Assembly: GCF_018390605.1 (NCBI RefSeq)
Contig: NZ_JAHBGD010000017.1
Span: forward strand, 222,352 to 286,351
Source of the DNA: Ancylobacter defluvii
GTDB lineage: Bacteria; Pseudomonadota; Alphaproteobacteria; Rhizobiales; Xanthobacteraceae
DNA: 64,000 bases
Direction: 5' to 3'
The notes under the pieces are model-generated. The model saw only the letters and a program-made list of their open reading frames with translations. It ran no database searches and was not told the DNA's origin. Below are positions 1 through 10,258 of this stretch, one piece after another. Position numbers and translations under genes: made by a program. How positions within the stretch are numbered: position 1 is the stretch's first letter; each line of letters opens with the position of its first letter.

Positions 1-924
1 GATCACCGGCGGCGCGGCGGCGCCGAGCGCCGCCAGCCGGGCCGCCTCGGCGCGCGACAGCCGCAGCCGCTCGGCCAGCGCCGCCGCGTCAGCCCCCTCG
101 CGCACGGCGAGCGCGCCGAGCCGGCGCACCGCGTCGGGGGCGAGGCCGAGCGCCGCCTCGATGGCGGCCAGCCGCGCAAATGCCGTCACATCGCCCGCCG
201 CGCCGAGCACCGGCTCCAGCAGCCCGGCGGCGTCCATCTCCATCAGGGTTTCGCCGGCGCGCGCGGCGACCAGCAGCTTCATCAGCTCGGCCCGCACCCG
301 TTCGCGCGAGAGCCGCGCCAGCCCGTCCTTGCCGCGGATCGCCGCCGCCAGCGCCTCGCGGTCGACCGGGCCATGGCCGTAGCCGGCATGGAAGCGGAAC
401 AGCCTGAGTATGCGCAGGTAATCCTCGGCGATGCGCTGGTCAGCATCGCCGATGAAGCGCACCCGCCCCGCGCGGGCATCCGCTTCGCCGCCGGTGAAGT
501 CGACCAGTTCGCCGCCGCGCGTCAGGTAGAGCGCGTTCATGGTGAAGTCGCGCCGCGCGGCGTCGGCCCGCCAGTCGCGGCCGAACGCCACCTGCGCCCG
601 CCGCCCGTCGGTCGCCACGTCCTCGCGCAGCGTCGTCACCTCATAGGGCTGGCCCTCGGCGATCACCGTCACCGTGCCGTGCTCGATGCCGGTAGGGATC
701 GGCCGGAAGCCCGCCGCCTTCGCCCGCCGCGTCACCTCGTCCGGCACCGCGGTGGTGGCGATGTCGACATCGCCGCCCGCAGGCCAGCCGTCAGCCCGCC
801 CCACCAGCCAGTCGCGCACCGCGCCGCCGACGATGCGCGCCTCCTCGCCGTCGCGGTCGAGCGCGTCGAGCAGCCGGGCGAGGCCGGGGCGGGCATCGAT
901 CAGCGCATGGGCCTCGAGGTTCAT
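1..924 (-). CDS. cca: CCA tRNA nucleotidyltransferase (3' end outside window)
   Basis: Read directly from the reverse strand: ATG at 924 and 308 codons open to the window edge. Enzymes of this family add or repair the 3' CCA of tRNAs in the cytoplasm using CTP and ATP. The nucleotidyltransferase core is visible: GGAVRDWL (residues 33-40), the metal-binding GDVDIAT (51-57), and RRDFTMNAL (124-132). The start overlaps the stop of the DUF6111 gene by 4 bases (ATGA), so it is the last visible gene of a four-gene leftward operon. The family is normally about 400 residues, so roughly a quarter is missing here. A class II poly(A) polymerase is the only serious alternative. Confidence 0.93.
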   Translation of the reverse strand, partial: MNLEAHALIDARPGLARLLDALDRDGEEARIVGGAVRDWLVGRADGWPAGGDVDIATTAVPDEVTRRAKAAGFRPIPTGIEHGTVTVIAEGQPYEVTTLREDVATDGRRAQVAFGRDWRADAARRDFTMNALYLTRGGELVDFTGGEADARAGRVRFIGDADQRIAEDYLRILRLFRFHAGYGHGPVDREALAAAIRGKDGLARLSRERVRAELMKLLVAARAGETLMEMDAAGLLEPVLGAAGDVTAFARLAAIEAALGLAPDAVRRLGALAVREGADAAALAERLRLSRAEAARLAALGAAAPPVI

Positions 925-1184
925 TCGATATGGCCCGGCGTCAGCTTGCCGCCTTCCCAGGTCGGCGGCACGTAGCGCCCGGTGGTCGGCCCGCGCGTGC
1001 CGGCCTCGAACAGCAGCAGGCTCGCCGCCACCAGCGCCACCCCGACGAACAGGCAGCCCGCCAGCGCCCGCGTCGACCAGCCCGACAGCGCCGCATCCAC
1101 CCGCCGGCCGAAGCGCAGATACAGCGCGAACAGCACGAAGGGCGTGAGAAACAACAGGATATTGGTGATCGCGATCCGTAGCAT
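921..1184 (-). CDS. DUF6111-like small membrane protein
   Basis: An 87-residue protein with two hydrophobic segments (about residues 5-24 and 42-62) separated by a short basic stretch, and a C-terminal tail containing PTWEGGKL. Size and layout match the DUF6111 family, which is found beside cca in alphaproteobacteria. It is probably an inner-membrane protein of unknown function. The start shares one base with the stop of the upstream NUDIX gene and its stop overlaps the cca start, so translation is likely coupled. Confidence 0.8.
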   Translation of the reverse strand: MLRIAITNILLFLTPFVLFALYLRFGRRVDAALSGWSTRALAGCLFVGVALVAASLLLFEAGTRGPTTGRYVPPTWEGGKLTPGHIE

Positions 1185-1849
1185 CAGCCATACACCCGGT
1201 CATAGAGGCTGCGCAGGATGCCGGCGGTGATGCCCCAGATGCGCCGCTTGTCATAGGTCATCGCGTGGAAGGTGCGCATCAGCCCCAGCCATTCGCGGCT
1301 TTCCTGCTGGTGGTTCAGCGGGCTCATCAGGAAGTCGAGCGGCACCTCGAAGGCCTCGTCGACCTCGCCGGGATTGAGGGTCAGGCCGAAATCCGGCTGC
1401 ACCAGCGCCACCACCGGCACGATGCGGTAGCCGGTGCGGGCGAGATAGCTGTCGAGATAGCCGAGCGGCGACACCAGGCCCCGATCGAGCCCGACTTCCT
1501 CCTCCGCCTCGCGCAGCGCGGCGTGCAGCGGGTCGGGGTCGGTCGGATCGACCTTGCCGCCGGGAAAGGCGATCTGCCCGGCATGGCTCGGCAGATGCGC
1601 CGAGCGCAGGGTGAGCAGCACCGTCGGCTCGGGGCGGGCGACCACCGGAATCAGCACCGCCGCCGCCCGCACATTCTCCACCAGCGTCCGGAACTCCGGC
1701 GTCAGCTCGTGGTCGCCGCGCGTCGCGGCACCGTCGAGATCCGGCGCCCGCAGCAGCCGTGCATGGGCGCGGGCGACGAAATCCTCCACCAGCGGCGAGG
1801 TGGTCCGCAAGGCATCGGATACGGCGGGCAGCGGCATGGCGGCGGTCAT
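1184..1849 (-). CDS. NUDIX hydrolase, CoA-pyrophosphatase type
   Basis: A 221-residue protein. The region HAGQIAFPGGKVDP followed by REAEEEVGL is the UPF0035-type NUDIX box of NudL-like CoA pyrophosphatases, and LLTLRSAHLPSHAGQ just before it is also typical. These enzymes hydrolyse CoA or acyl-CoA to phosphopantetheine and 3',5'-ADP. The start overlaps the DUF1285 stop by 4 bases. The substrate is inferred from the family. Confidence 0.88.
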   Translation of the reverse strand: MTAAMPLPAVSDALRTTSPLVEDFVARAHARLLRAPDLDGAATRGDHELTPEFRTLVENVRAAAVLIPVVARPEPTVLLTLRSAHLPSHAGQIAFPGGKVDPTDPDPLHAALREAEEEVGLDRGLVSPLGYLDSYLARTGYRIVPVVALVQPDFGLTLNPGEVDEAFEVPLDFLMSPLNHQQESREWLGLMRTFHAMTYDKRRIWGITAGILRSLYDRVYG

Positions 1850-2454
1850 CGGCTCTCATCCATCTCGTCGGCGGTGTTCGGGTCCACCGGGGCGATCGGG
1901 AAGAACACCCCGGACGAGACGACGCCGAACAGCCGCCGCCCCTCGGCCTCCCGTTCCCCTCCCTGTTCGACCAGTTCGAGGAACACCGCCCGCGTCAGCC
2001 GCGCCCACAGGCCGCGACGCACATATATATAGGGACGCACCGACCCGTCCGCTTGGTGGTCGAAGCGCAGCGGATGCGCCGCGTCGCATGTCACCCAGTC
2101 GTCGAGATTGGTGCGGAAGGCAAGCCGCGCCTGCGCGTCTTCCGGCGCCGCCTCCACCCGCATCTCCACCGCCAGGAACGGCGCGTCCTCCACCATGATG
2201 CCGAGCTTCTCCACCGGCGTCACCAGCACATGGCGCTCGCCCTCGCGCCGCATCACCGAGGCGAACAGCCGCACCAGCGCCGGGCGGGCGATCGGCCGTC
2301 CCTCATGATGCCAGCCGCCCTCGCGGTCGATGCGGATGTCGATGTCGCCGCAATCGGGCGGATTCCAACGCTCCAGCGGCGGCCCGCCCTCGCCCTTGGC
2401 CGAGGCGACCGACCTCATGAAATCGTCAAGTCGCCCGGAAGTGCCTGAACTCAT
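1846..2454 (-). CDS. DUF1285 domain protein
   Basis: A 202-residue protein. The sequence around CGDIDIRIDREGGWHHEGRP, followed by VEKLGIMVEDAPF, is characteristic of DUF1285, a small beta-rich domain of unknown function found in proteobacteria and often encoded next to this NUDIX/cca pair. It is the first gene of the leftward operon. The ATG at 2454 is preceded by a weak purine-rich AGAAAGA. Confidence 0.85.
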   Translation of the reverse strand: MSSGTSGRLDDFMRSVASAKGEGGPPLERWNPPDCGDIDIRIDREGGWHHEGRPIARPALVRLFASVMRREGERHVLVTPVEKLGIMVEDAPFLAVEMRVEAAPEDAQARLAFRTNLDDWVTCDAAHPLRFDHQADGSVRPYIYVRRGLWARLTRAVFLELVEQGGEREAEGRRLFGVVSSGVFFPIAPVDPNTADEMDESR

Positions 2455-2782
2455 GATTCTTTCTCTGTCACACGGCCTTAATCGCGCAGTCGTGATCCCC
2501 CGCCCGATAGTCGACGCGATGTGAAGATAGCGTAAGCTTGACCGTCAGGAAGCCCGCGCCGCCGCTGCGGCGGTATCGGAATATGTGCGTTGCAATAGGC
2601 TATTTTGCAGCGCAACATAACCGGCAAAGTATCGGGCGGATTGAACGGCGGGAGCACGCCGCGCCGGGGCATCCGGCGGAAAACGGCTCGCGGGCTGGTG
2701 TGGCCCCGGGCTTGCAGAGTGCCGATGGAGCCCGGGGTACCGCATGGGCCCTCGAGCGAAAGCAAGGTTGAAGGAGCACGAC
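2455..2782. other. Intergenic region between divergent operons
   Basis: This 328-base stretch separates the DUF1285 operon (leftward) from the MoxR operon (rightward) and must hold both promoters. The only site I can point to with confidence is the AAGGAG at 2771-2776 ahead of the MoxR start. No convincing gene, repeat or terminator is seen. Confidence 0.5.
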
Positions 2783-3793
<1,011 letters not shown>

Positions 3794-3832
3794 ACACGCA
3801 GTGCCTGACGTGGCGTGGCATGGGACGGGTTG

Positions 3833-4861
3833 ATGGAACTTGATGCCGACAATGCCGTGAGGAGTGCGGCGCAGGATGCCGCCGGCCTCGTCGCCGCGAT
3901 GCCGCGACTGGTGCTGGAGGCGCGCAAGATCGCCGCCAGCGTCTATCACGGCCTGCACGGCCGCCGCCGCGCCGGCTCCGGCGAGAACTTCTGGCAGTAC
4001 CGCCGCTTCGTCGATGGCGAGCCCTCGGCCCGCGTCGACTGGCGCCGCTCGGCGCGCGACGACCATCTCTATGTCCGCGAGCGCGAATGGGAGGCCGCCC
4101 ACACGGTGTGGATCTGGCCGGACCTCTCCGCCTCCATGGTGTTCGCCTCGCCCCTCGTCTGGGAGACCAAGCGCGACCGTGCCCTCATCGTCGCCTTCGC
4201 GCTGGCCGAACTGCTGGTGAAGGGCGGCGAGCGGGTCGGCATTCCCGGCGTCATGCGCCCCTCCGCCTCGCGCCGCATCGTCGAGAAGATGGCCGAGTCG
4301 CTCGTGCACGCCTCCAGCCTGCCGCAAAGCCTGCCGCCCTCCTTCTCGCCCTCGCCGCTCGCCGAGGTGGTGCTGCTCGGCGACCTGTGGAGCCCGACGC
4401 AGGAAGTGGTGGAAAGCCTCGCCGGCCTCGCCGCCTCCGGCGCCCATGGCCATGTGGTGCAGGTCTGCGACCCGGCCGAGGAGACCTTCCCGTTTTCCGG
4501 CCGCGTCGAGTTCCGCGAGCCGGAGAGCGGCACGCTGCTGACCATCGGCCGCGCCGAGACGGTGCGCGAGGACTATATCGAGCGCGTCGCCCGCCACCGC
4601 GCCATCATCCGCCGCGAGGCCGAGCGCCGCACCTGGAGCTTCCTCGTCCACCGCACCGACCGCCCGGCCAGCGAACTCCTGCTCGCCTTGCATGCCCGCA
4701 TGGCCGGCGGCGCCAGCGCCCTGCCGCCCATGCCCTCGGGCGCGCCGGAAATCGAGGATGCGTCCGACGAGCGCGGTGCCCACGCGGGCGAACATCCTGC
4801 CGGCGAACATCCTGCCGGCGACACGCGCGCGACGGCCGCCGCAGGAGGCCACGCATCATGA
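3833..4861 (+). CDS. DUF58 domain protein
   Basis: A 342-residue protein following moxR. The stretch YRRFVDGEPSARVDWRRSAR (about residues 62-81), then LYVREREWE, is the DUF58 signature seen in partners of MoxR ATPases. It is a VWA-like fold without an obvious complete MIDAS motif. The last four bases overlap the start of the next gene. The region around 4790-4815 contains a short direct repeat, GGCGAACATCCTGCC twice, encoding GEHPA tandemly in the low-complexity tail. A GTG at 3815 is an alternative start. Confidence 0.9.
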   Translation: MELDADNAVRSAAQDAAGLVAAMPRLVLEARKIAASVYHGLHGRRRAGSGENFWQYRRFVDGEPSARVDWRRSARDDHLYVREREWEAAHTVWIWPDLSASMVFASPLVWETKRDRALIVAFALAELLVKGGERVGIPGVMRPSASRRIVEKMAESLVHASSLPQSLPPSFSPSPLAEVVLLGDLWSPTQEVVESLAGLAASGAHGHVVQVCDPAEETFPFSGRVEFREPESGTLLTIGRAETVREDYIERVARHRAIIRREAERRTWSFLVHRTDRPASELLLALHARMAGGASALPPMPSGAPEIEDASDERGAHAGEHPAGEHPAGDTRATAAAGGHAS

Positions 4862-7776
4862 GCCTGTTCGGCCTCCCCCTCGCCTTCACCACGCCGCTGC
4901 TGCTCGCCGCGCTGGCGGCGCTGCCGCTGCTGTGGTTCCTGCTGCGCCTGGTGCCGCCGCGCCCGCGCCGCATCGCCTTCGCGCCGACGCGGCTGCTGCT
5001 CGACATCCCGCCCAAGGAGGAGACCCCGGCCCGCACGCCGTGGTGGCTCACCGTGCTGCGGCTGCTGCTCGCCGCCCTCGTCATCTTCGCCGCCGCCGGG
5101 CCGATCTGGAATCCGCCGGTCGCCGGCCCGTCCTCCTCCGGCCCGGTGGTACTGCTGATCGATTCCGGCTGGACCGCCGCCTCCACCTGGGAGGCGCGCC
5201 GCGTCAGCGCCGAGGGCGTCGTCGCCGATGCCGACCTCGCCGGCCGCGGCATCGTGCTGATCCCCACCGGCGAGCCGCCGCTCGAACCGCGCCTGATGAC
5301 CCCGAGCGAGGCGCGCGAGCGGCTGCGCACCCTGTCGCCCCAGCCTTATCTGCCGGACCGCTCCACCGCGCTCGCCAGCCTGCGCAAGGCGCTGGAGACG
5401 GCGCCCGAGGCCGGCATCGTCTATCTGTCGGACGGCGTGCGGCTCGACGGCACCGACGGCTTCGCCGCCGAGCTCGCCGCCCTGGTCGGCCCGCACCCGC
5501 TCACCACGCTGGCCGACGGCGTCGAGGAGCCGCTGGCGCTGACCGGCGCCGACAATGCCGCCGGCGCCCTCACCGTGAAGGTGGTGCGCGCCGATCGCCA
5601 GACCCTGCCGCGCGCCGGCACCGTGCGCGCCCTCGACATGCGCGGCCTGACCCTCGGCGAGGCGCCGTTCAATTTCGAGCCCGGCGCCCGCGAGACCGAG
5701 GCGCGCTTCGACATGCCGGTCGAGATCCGCAACGAAGTGGCGCGCCTGGATATCGCCGGCGTCGAATCCGCCGGTGCCGTCCAGCTGCTCGACAAGCGCT
5801 GGCGCCGGCGCACCGTCGGCCTGGTTTCCGGCGTCACCGCCGATCAGCGCCAGCCGCTGCTCTCCCCATCCTATTACCTCACCCGCGCGCTCGGCCCGTT
5901 CGCCGATATCCGCACCGCCGACGGCGCCGCCACCCCGGAAGCCGTGGCGCGCTTCATCGACCAGCGCCTGCCGGTGATCGTGCTGTCCGATGTCGGCACC
6001 ATCCCGCCGGACGTGCATCAGCGGCTTGAGCGCTGGATCGAGGGCGGCGGCGTGCTGATCCGCTTCGCCGGCCCGCGCCTCGCCAATGGCTCGGACGATC
6101 TGGTGCCGGTGACGCTGCGCCGCGGCGGCCGGGTGCTCGGCGGCTCGCTGTCCTGGGAGCAGCCGCAGACGCTCGGCGGCTTCTCGCCGGATGGGCCGTT
6201 CCGCGACGTGCCGGTGCCGAACGACGTCACCGTCGGCCGCCAGGTGCTCGCCGAGCCGGACGGCCTGCTCGCCAACCGCACCTGGGCGACGCTCACCGAC
6301 GGCACGCCGCTGGTCACCGGCGAGAAGCGCGGCGCCGGCATGGTGGTGCTGTTCCACGTCACAGCCGACACGTCATGGTCGAACCTGCCGCTGTCGGGCT
6401 CCTTCGTCGACATGCTGCGCCGGGTGGTGGCGCTCGGCGGCTCCAGCGCCGCCGAGGCCTCGTCCGAGGGCGCCGCCGTTGGCGAGACCGCGACCACCGG
6501 CGAGACGGTGCCGCCGTCGCGCCTGCTCGATGGCTTCGGCGCCTTCCGGCCGGTCACGCCGACCGCGCGGGCGATCCCGGTCGGCTTCAACGGCCGCGCC
6601 AGCGCCGACCATCCCCCCGGCTTCTACGGTCCGCCGGAGGGTCTGGTGGCCGTCAACGCGCTGCTGCCCGCCGACCGGCTGGCGCCGCTCGACCTCTCGG
6701 CCCTCGGCCGGATCGAGCCTTATCGCGATGCCGCCCCGCGCGATCTGCGCGCGCCGCTGCTGCTCGCTTTGCTCGCCCTCCTGCTGGTGGATGCCATGAT
6801 CGTGTTCCTGCTCGCCGGCGGCCTGTCCCGCCTTTCGCCGCGCCGGGCCTCCACCGCCGCGAGCCTCATCCTGGCCGTCGCCCTCGCCGGCCTGCTCTCC
6901 GGCCTGCTGGCGGCCCCGGCCTTCGCCCAGACCGCGCCGGCGGCGCCGCAGATGACGCAGGCTCCAGCGCCGGCCGCTGCCGGCCAGCCGGCCGCGCGGC
7001 CCGACAAGCCGATGACGCCGGCGGAGATCGATTATGCGGTGAAGGCCACCAGCGCCACCCGCCTTGCCTATGTCGTCACCGGCGATGCCGAGACCGACGA
7101 GGTCAGCGCCTCCGGCCTCAAGGCGCTCACCGACTTCCTCGGCGAGCGCACCGCGCTGGAGGCCGGCGAGCCGATGGGCGTCGATCTCACCCGCGACGAG
7201 CTGTCCTTTTTCCCGCTGCTCTACTGGCCGGTGCTGGCCAACGCCCAGCGCCCGGCGCCGGCGACGCTCGCCCGCGTCGATGCCTTCATGAAGCAGGGCG
7301 GCACCATCGTCTTCGACACCCGCGATGCCGAAACCACCATTCCCGGCGTCGGCGGCGCCACGCCGACCAACGCCGCGCTGCGCCAGATCCTCGACGGGCT
7401 CGACGTGCCGGAGCTGGAGCCGGTGCCGCGCGATCACGTGCTCACCAAGGCGTTCTATCTGCTGCGTGACTTCCCCGGCCGCTTCACCGGCGGCACCACC
7501 TGGGTGGAAGCGCTGCCCCCGGCCGAGGAGGGCGAGGAGCGCCCGGCCCGTGCCGGCGACGGCGTCTCGCCGGTAGTGATCACCTCCAACGACCTTGCCG
7601 GCGCCTGGGCGACCGCCCCGGATGGCGGCCCGCTGCTGCCGCTGGCGGAGGGCGGCGCCCGCCAGCGCGAGCTCGCCTTCCGCTCCGGCGCCAATCTGGT
7701 GATGTATGTGCTGACCGGCAACTACAAGGCCGACCAGGTGCATGTCCCGGCGCTGCTGGAAAGGCTGGGGCAATGA
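4858..7776 (+). CDS. BatA-like/DUF4159 membrane protein
   Basis: A 972-residue protein. The N-terminal half starts with two membrane segments (about 12-30 and 62-83) as in aerotolerance BatA-type proteins and continues with a VWA/amidotransferase-like region. Near residue 632 comes a further membrane segment, then a second hydrophobic stretch ending APAFAQ that looks like a signal-peptide cleavage region. The C-terminal part (about 715-970) matches DUF4159, including LSFFPLLYWP and GTIVFDTRD. The ATG overlaps the DUF58 stop by 4 bases. It probably acts in or across the inner membrane with the MoxR/DUF58 pair; the exact function is unknown. Confidence 0.88.
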   Translation: MSLFGLPLAFTTPLLLAALAALPLLWFLLRLVPPRPRRIAFAPTRLLLDIPPKEETPARTPWWLTVLRLLLAALVIFAAAGPIWNPPVAGPSSSGPVVLLIDSGWTAASTWEARRVSAEGVVADADLAGRGIVLIPTGEPPLEPRLMTPSEARERLRTLSPQPYLPDRSTALASLRKALETAPEAGIVYLSDGVRLDGTDGFAAELAALVGPHPLTTLADGVEEPLALTGADNAAGALTVKVVRADRQTLPRAGTVRALDMRGLTLGEAPFNFEPGARETEARFDMPVEIRNEVARLDIAGVESAGAVQLLDKRWRRRTVGLVSGVTADQRQPLLSPSYYLTRALGPFADIRTADGAATPEAVARFIDQRLPVIVLSDVGTIPPDVHQRLERWIEGGGVLIRFAGPRLANGSDDLVPVTLRRGGRVLGGSLSWEQPQTLGGFSPDGPFRDVPVPNDVTVGRQVLAEPDGLLANRTWATLTDGTPLVTGEKRGAGMVVLFHVTADTSWSNLPLSGSFVDMLRRVVALGGSSAAEASSEGAAVGETATTGETVPPSRLLDGFGAFRPVTPTARAIPVGFNGRASADHPPGFYGPPEGLVAVNALLPADRLAPLDLSALGRIEPYRDAAPRDLRAPLLLALLALLLVDAMIVFLLAGGLSRLSPRRASTAASLILAVALAGLLSGLLAAPAFAQTAPAAPQMTQAPAPAAAGQPAARPDKPMTPAEIDYAVKATSATRLAYVVTGDAETDEVSASGLKALTDFLGERTALEAGEPMGVDLTRDELSFFPLLYWPVLANAQRPAPATLARVDAFMKQGGTIVFDTRDAETTIPGVGGATPTNAALRQILDGLDVPELEPVPRDHVLTKAFYLLRDFPGRFTGGTTWVEALPPAEEGEERPARAGDGVSPVVITSNDLAGAWATAPDGGPLLPLAEGGARQRELAFRSGANLVMYVLTGNYKADQVHVPALLERLGQ

Positions 7777-7876
7777 GCGTTTCTTCCCGTCTCGCCGCCG
7801 CGCCACAATTCCCTATTGCCATTGGAGATGCCCTCGAAGGCGGCTTCGGTCCCCTCGGAGCGACAGGACCCGGACT

Positions 7877-7899
7877 CCCTCTCCCCGTGGGGGAGAGGG
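7877..7899. repeat. Palindromic element, copy A
   Basis: CCCTCTCCCC (7877-7886), a GTG loop, then GGGGAGAGGG (7890-7899): a perfect 10-bp stem. It lies in the 250-base gap between the DUF4159 gene and the next coding sequence. The same element recurs at 22107-22129 and 23068-23090, followed in each case by a GGGTGAGG-type tail. Confidence 0.9.
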
Positions 7900-7964
7900 C
7901 TGGGGTGAGGGGCCTTCCTTCGTTCCGCCATCGCCCTGTCCCCTCATGCGACGTTGCGCGGCGA

Positions 7965-7985
7965 CCTCTCCCCCACGGGGAGAGG
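7965..7985. repeat. Palindromic element, copy B (inverted)
   Basis: CCTCTCCCC (7965-7973), a CAC loop, then GGGGAGAGG (7977-7985). It is the same element as copy A in the opposite orientation, 78 bases away, so the gap holds a back-to-back pair as in BIME-type REP arrays. It could fold into one large cruciform or mRNA hairpin between two genes of the operon. Confidence 0.85.
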
Positions 7986-8026
7986 TGGAAGACCGCCAAT
8001 CGCATCATTGACGGAGGCCCCGCCCG

Positions 8027-10099
8027 ATGAATCTCGGCCTCGCCTTCGATCCGCTGATCCCGCTGCCGTTCCTCATCGCCTGCGCCGTGGTCGCCGGCGC
8101 CGTCGCGCTGCTGCTCATCGTCGCCCGCTCGCGCGGCGCGATCCTGCGCGGCCTCGCCCTGGCGCTGGCGGTGCTGGCGCTGGCCAATCCCTCGCTGACC
8201 CGCGAGGAGCGCGAGCCGCTCTCCACCGTGGTCGCCGTCGTCGTCGACAAGAGCGCCAGCCAGGATTTCGGCGACCGCAACCGGATGACCGAGGCCGCCC
8301 GCGCCGAGCTGGAGACCCGCCTCGCCCGCCTCAAGGAGCAGGGCGCCGAGATCCGCTTCGTCGATGCCGGCGCCGGGGCCGGCGAGGTCGACGGCACCCG
8401 CCTGTTCACCGCGCTCTCCGCCGCGCTCGCCGACGTGCCGCCCGAGCGGGTGGCCGGCGCCATCTTCCTCACCGATGGCCGCGTGCACGACATCCCCGCC
8501 AACATGGCGGCGCTCGGCTTCCGCGCCCCGGTGCACGCCATCGTCTCCGGCCAGGCGGGCGAGCGTGACCGCCGGGTGGCGCTCACCGCCACCCCGCGCT
8601 TCGGTATCGTCGGGCAGAACCAGACCATCGGCTACCGCGTGGTCGACGAGGGCGCGCCCGCCGGTGCCCGCGTCGGCGTCACCGTGCGCCGCGACGGCGA
8701 GGTGGTGGCGCGCCCCATCGTCACCGCCGGCCAGGAGGCCCGCGTCGATGTCGAGATCACTCATGCCGGCGCCAACATCGTCGAGATCGAGGCCGCCGGG
8801 CTGGAGGGCGAGCTGACCCCGGTGAACAACCGCGCCGCCGTCTCCATCGACGGGGTGCGCGACAAGCTGCGGGTGCTGCTGGTCTCCGGCGAGCCGCATG
8901 TCGGCGAGCGCACCTGGCGCAATCTGTTGAAGTCCGACGCCAATATCGACCTCGTGCACTTCACCATCCTGCGCCCGCCGGAGAAGCAGGACGGCACGCC
9001 GATCAACGAATTGTCGCTGATCGCCTTCCCCACGCGCGAGCTGTTCCAGCAGAAGATCAAGGATTTCGACCTGATCATCTTCGATCGCTACGCCCAGCAG
9101 GGCGTGCTGCCGATGATCTATTTCGACAATATCGTGCGCTATGTCGAGGAAGGCGGCGCGCTACTGGTGGCCGCCGGCACCGATTACATATCGGACGGCT
9201 CGGTGTTCAATACCCCGCTGGAAGCGGTGCTGCCCGCCGCCCCGACCGGCCACATGACCGAGACGCCGTTCCGCGCCGGGCTCACAGATGCCGGCCGCCG
9301 GCACCCGGTCACCCGCGCCCTGCCGGGCTCGGAGAGCAATCCGCCGGCCTGGGCGCGCTTCTTCCGCATCGTCGATACCCAGGGTGCCCGCGGCACCAGC
9401 GTGATGGACGGGCCGGACGGCAAGCCGATCCTGCTGCTCGACCGCGTCGGCGAGGGCCGCGTCGCCCTGCTGCTGTCGGATCACTTCTGGCTGTGGGCGC
9501 GCGGCTTCGAGGGCGGCGGACCCTATATCGACCTGCTGCGCCGGCTGTCGCACTGGCTGATGAAGGAGCCGGACCTCGAGGAGGAGCGCCTGCGCCTCAC
9601 CGCCCACGGCCCGGACCTCGTCGTCGAGCGCCAGACCATGGGCGACACCGCCCCCACCATCGTCGTCACCAACCCGACCGGCCAGACCCGCACCCTGACG
9701 CTGGCCTCGGTCGAGCCCGGCCTGTTCCGCGCCACCTTCCCGGCCGACATGCTCGGCCTGTGGCGGGCCAGCGACGGCACCCACACCGCGCTGGTGAATG
9801 TCGGCCCGCTCAATCCGCGCGAATTCGCCGAGGTGACCTCGACCACCGAAACGCTGCGCCCGGTGCTGGCCGCCACCGGCGGCGGCGTCTGGCGGATGGC
9901 GGACCTTGCCGGCGGCGTGCCGCGCGTGGTGGCGGTGCGCTCCGGCGAGCGCTTCGCCGGCGAGGACTGGATGGGCCTCGCCTTGCGCGACGTCTCGGTG
10001 GTGCGTGGGCTCGGCCTGTTCCCGCTCTTCGCCGGGCTGTCCGGCCTGCTCATCCTCATGGCCGGCATCGCCGCCGCCTGGGCCCGCGAGGGGCGGTAG
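8027..10099 (+). CDS. Glutamine-amidotransferase-like membrane protein
   Basis: A 690-residue protein with two N-terminal membrane segments (about 13-33 and 43-60), a soluble middle with VVAVVVDKSASQDFG (VWA-like, with an incomplete metal site) and a class I glutamine-amidotransferase-like region, and a C-terminal membrane segment (about 668-686). This architecture is standard for the last gene of moxR-DUF58-DUF4159 clusters in alphaproteobacteria. GGAGG at 8013-8017 supports the start. It probably assembles with the two preceding membrane proteins; the catalytic role is unproven. Confidence 0.85.
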   Translation: MNLGLAFDPLIPLPFLIACAVVAGAVALLLIVARSRGAILRGLALALAVLALANPSLTREEREPLSTVVAVVVDKSASQDFGDRNRMTEAARAELETRLARLKEQGAEIRFVDAGAGAGEVDGTRLFTALSAALADVPPERVAGAIFLTDGRVHDIPANMAALGFRAPVHAIVSGQAGERDRRVALTATPRFGIVGQNQTIGYRVVDEGAPAGARVGVTVRRDGEVVARPIVTAGQEARVDVEITHAGANIVEIEAAGLEGELTPVNNRAAVSIDGVRDKLRVLLVSGEPHVGERTWRNLLKSDANIDLVHFTILRPPEKQDGTPINELSLIAFPTRELFQQKIKDFDLIIFDRYAQQGVLPMIYFDNIVRYVEEGGALLVAAGTDYISDGSVFNTPLEAVLPAAPTGHMTETPFRAGLTDAGRRHPVTRALPGSESNPPAWARFFRIVDTQGARGTSVMDGPDGKPILLLDRVGEGRVALLLSDHFWLWARGFEGGGPYIDLLRRLSHWLMKEPDLEEERLRLTAHGPDLVVERQTMGDTAPTIVVTNPTGQTRTLTLASVEPGLFRATFPADMLGLWRASDGTHTALVNVGPLNPREFAEVTSTTETLRPVLAATGGGVWRMADLAGGVPRVVAVRSGERFAGEDWMGLALRDVSVVRGLGLFPLFAGLSGLLILMAGIAAAWAREGR

Positions 10100-10258
10100 C
10101 GACCCTCGCGGGTCGGCCTCCCTCGCTCATTGTTGAAGGGATGCCGGCCAGCCTCCCGGCCTCGTGACTGTCTGCCGCAGCGTCACCACCCTAGCCTCGC
10201 CGCAGCCGCGCCGGCACCAGCCGCCGCGGACGACCCATGATTGCGGAGGCTCGATCCG

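Noticed and set aside
4087-4857. Upstream extension of the DUF4159 gene into DUF58
   Set aside because: In-frame but Arg/Pro-rich shadow; the ATG overlapping the DUF58 stop and the membrane-segment start fit the family.
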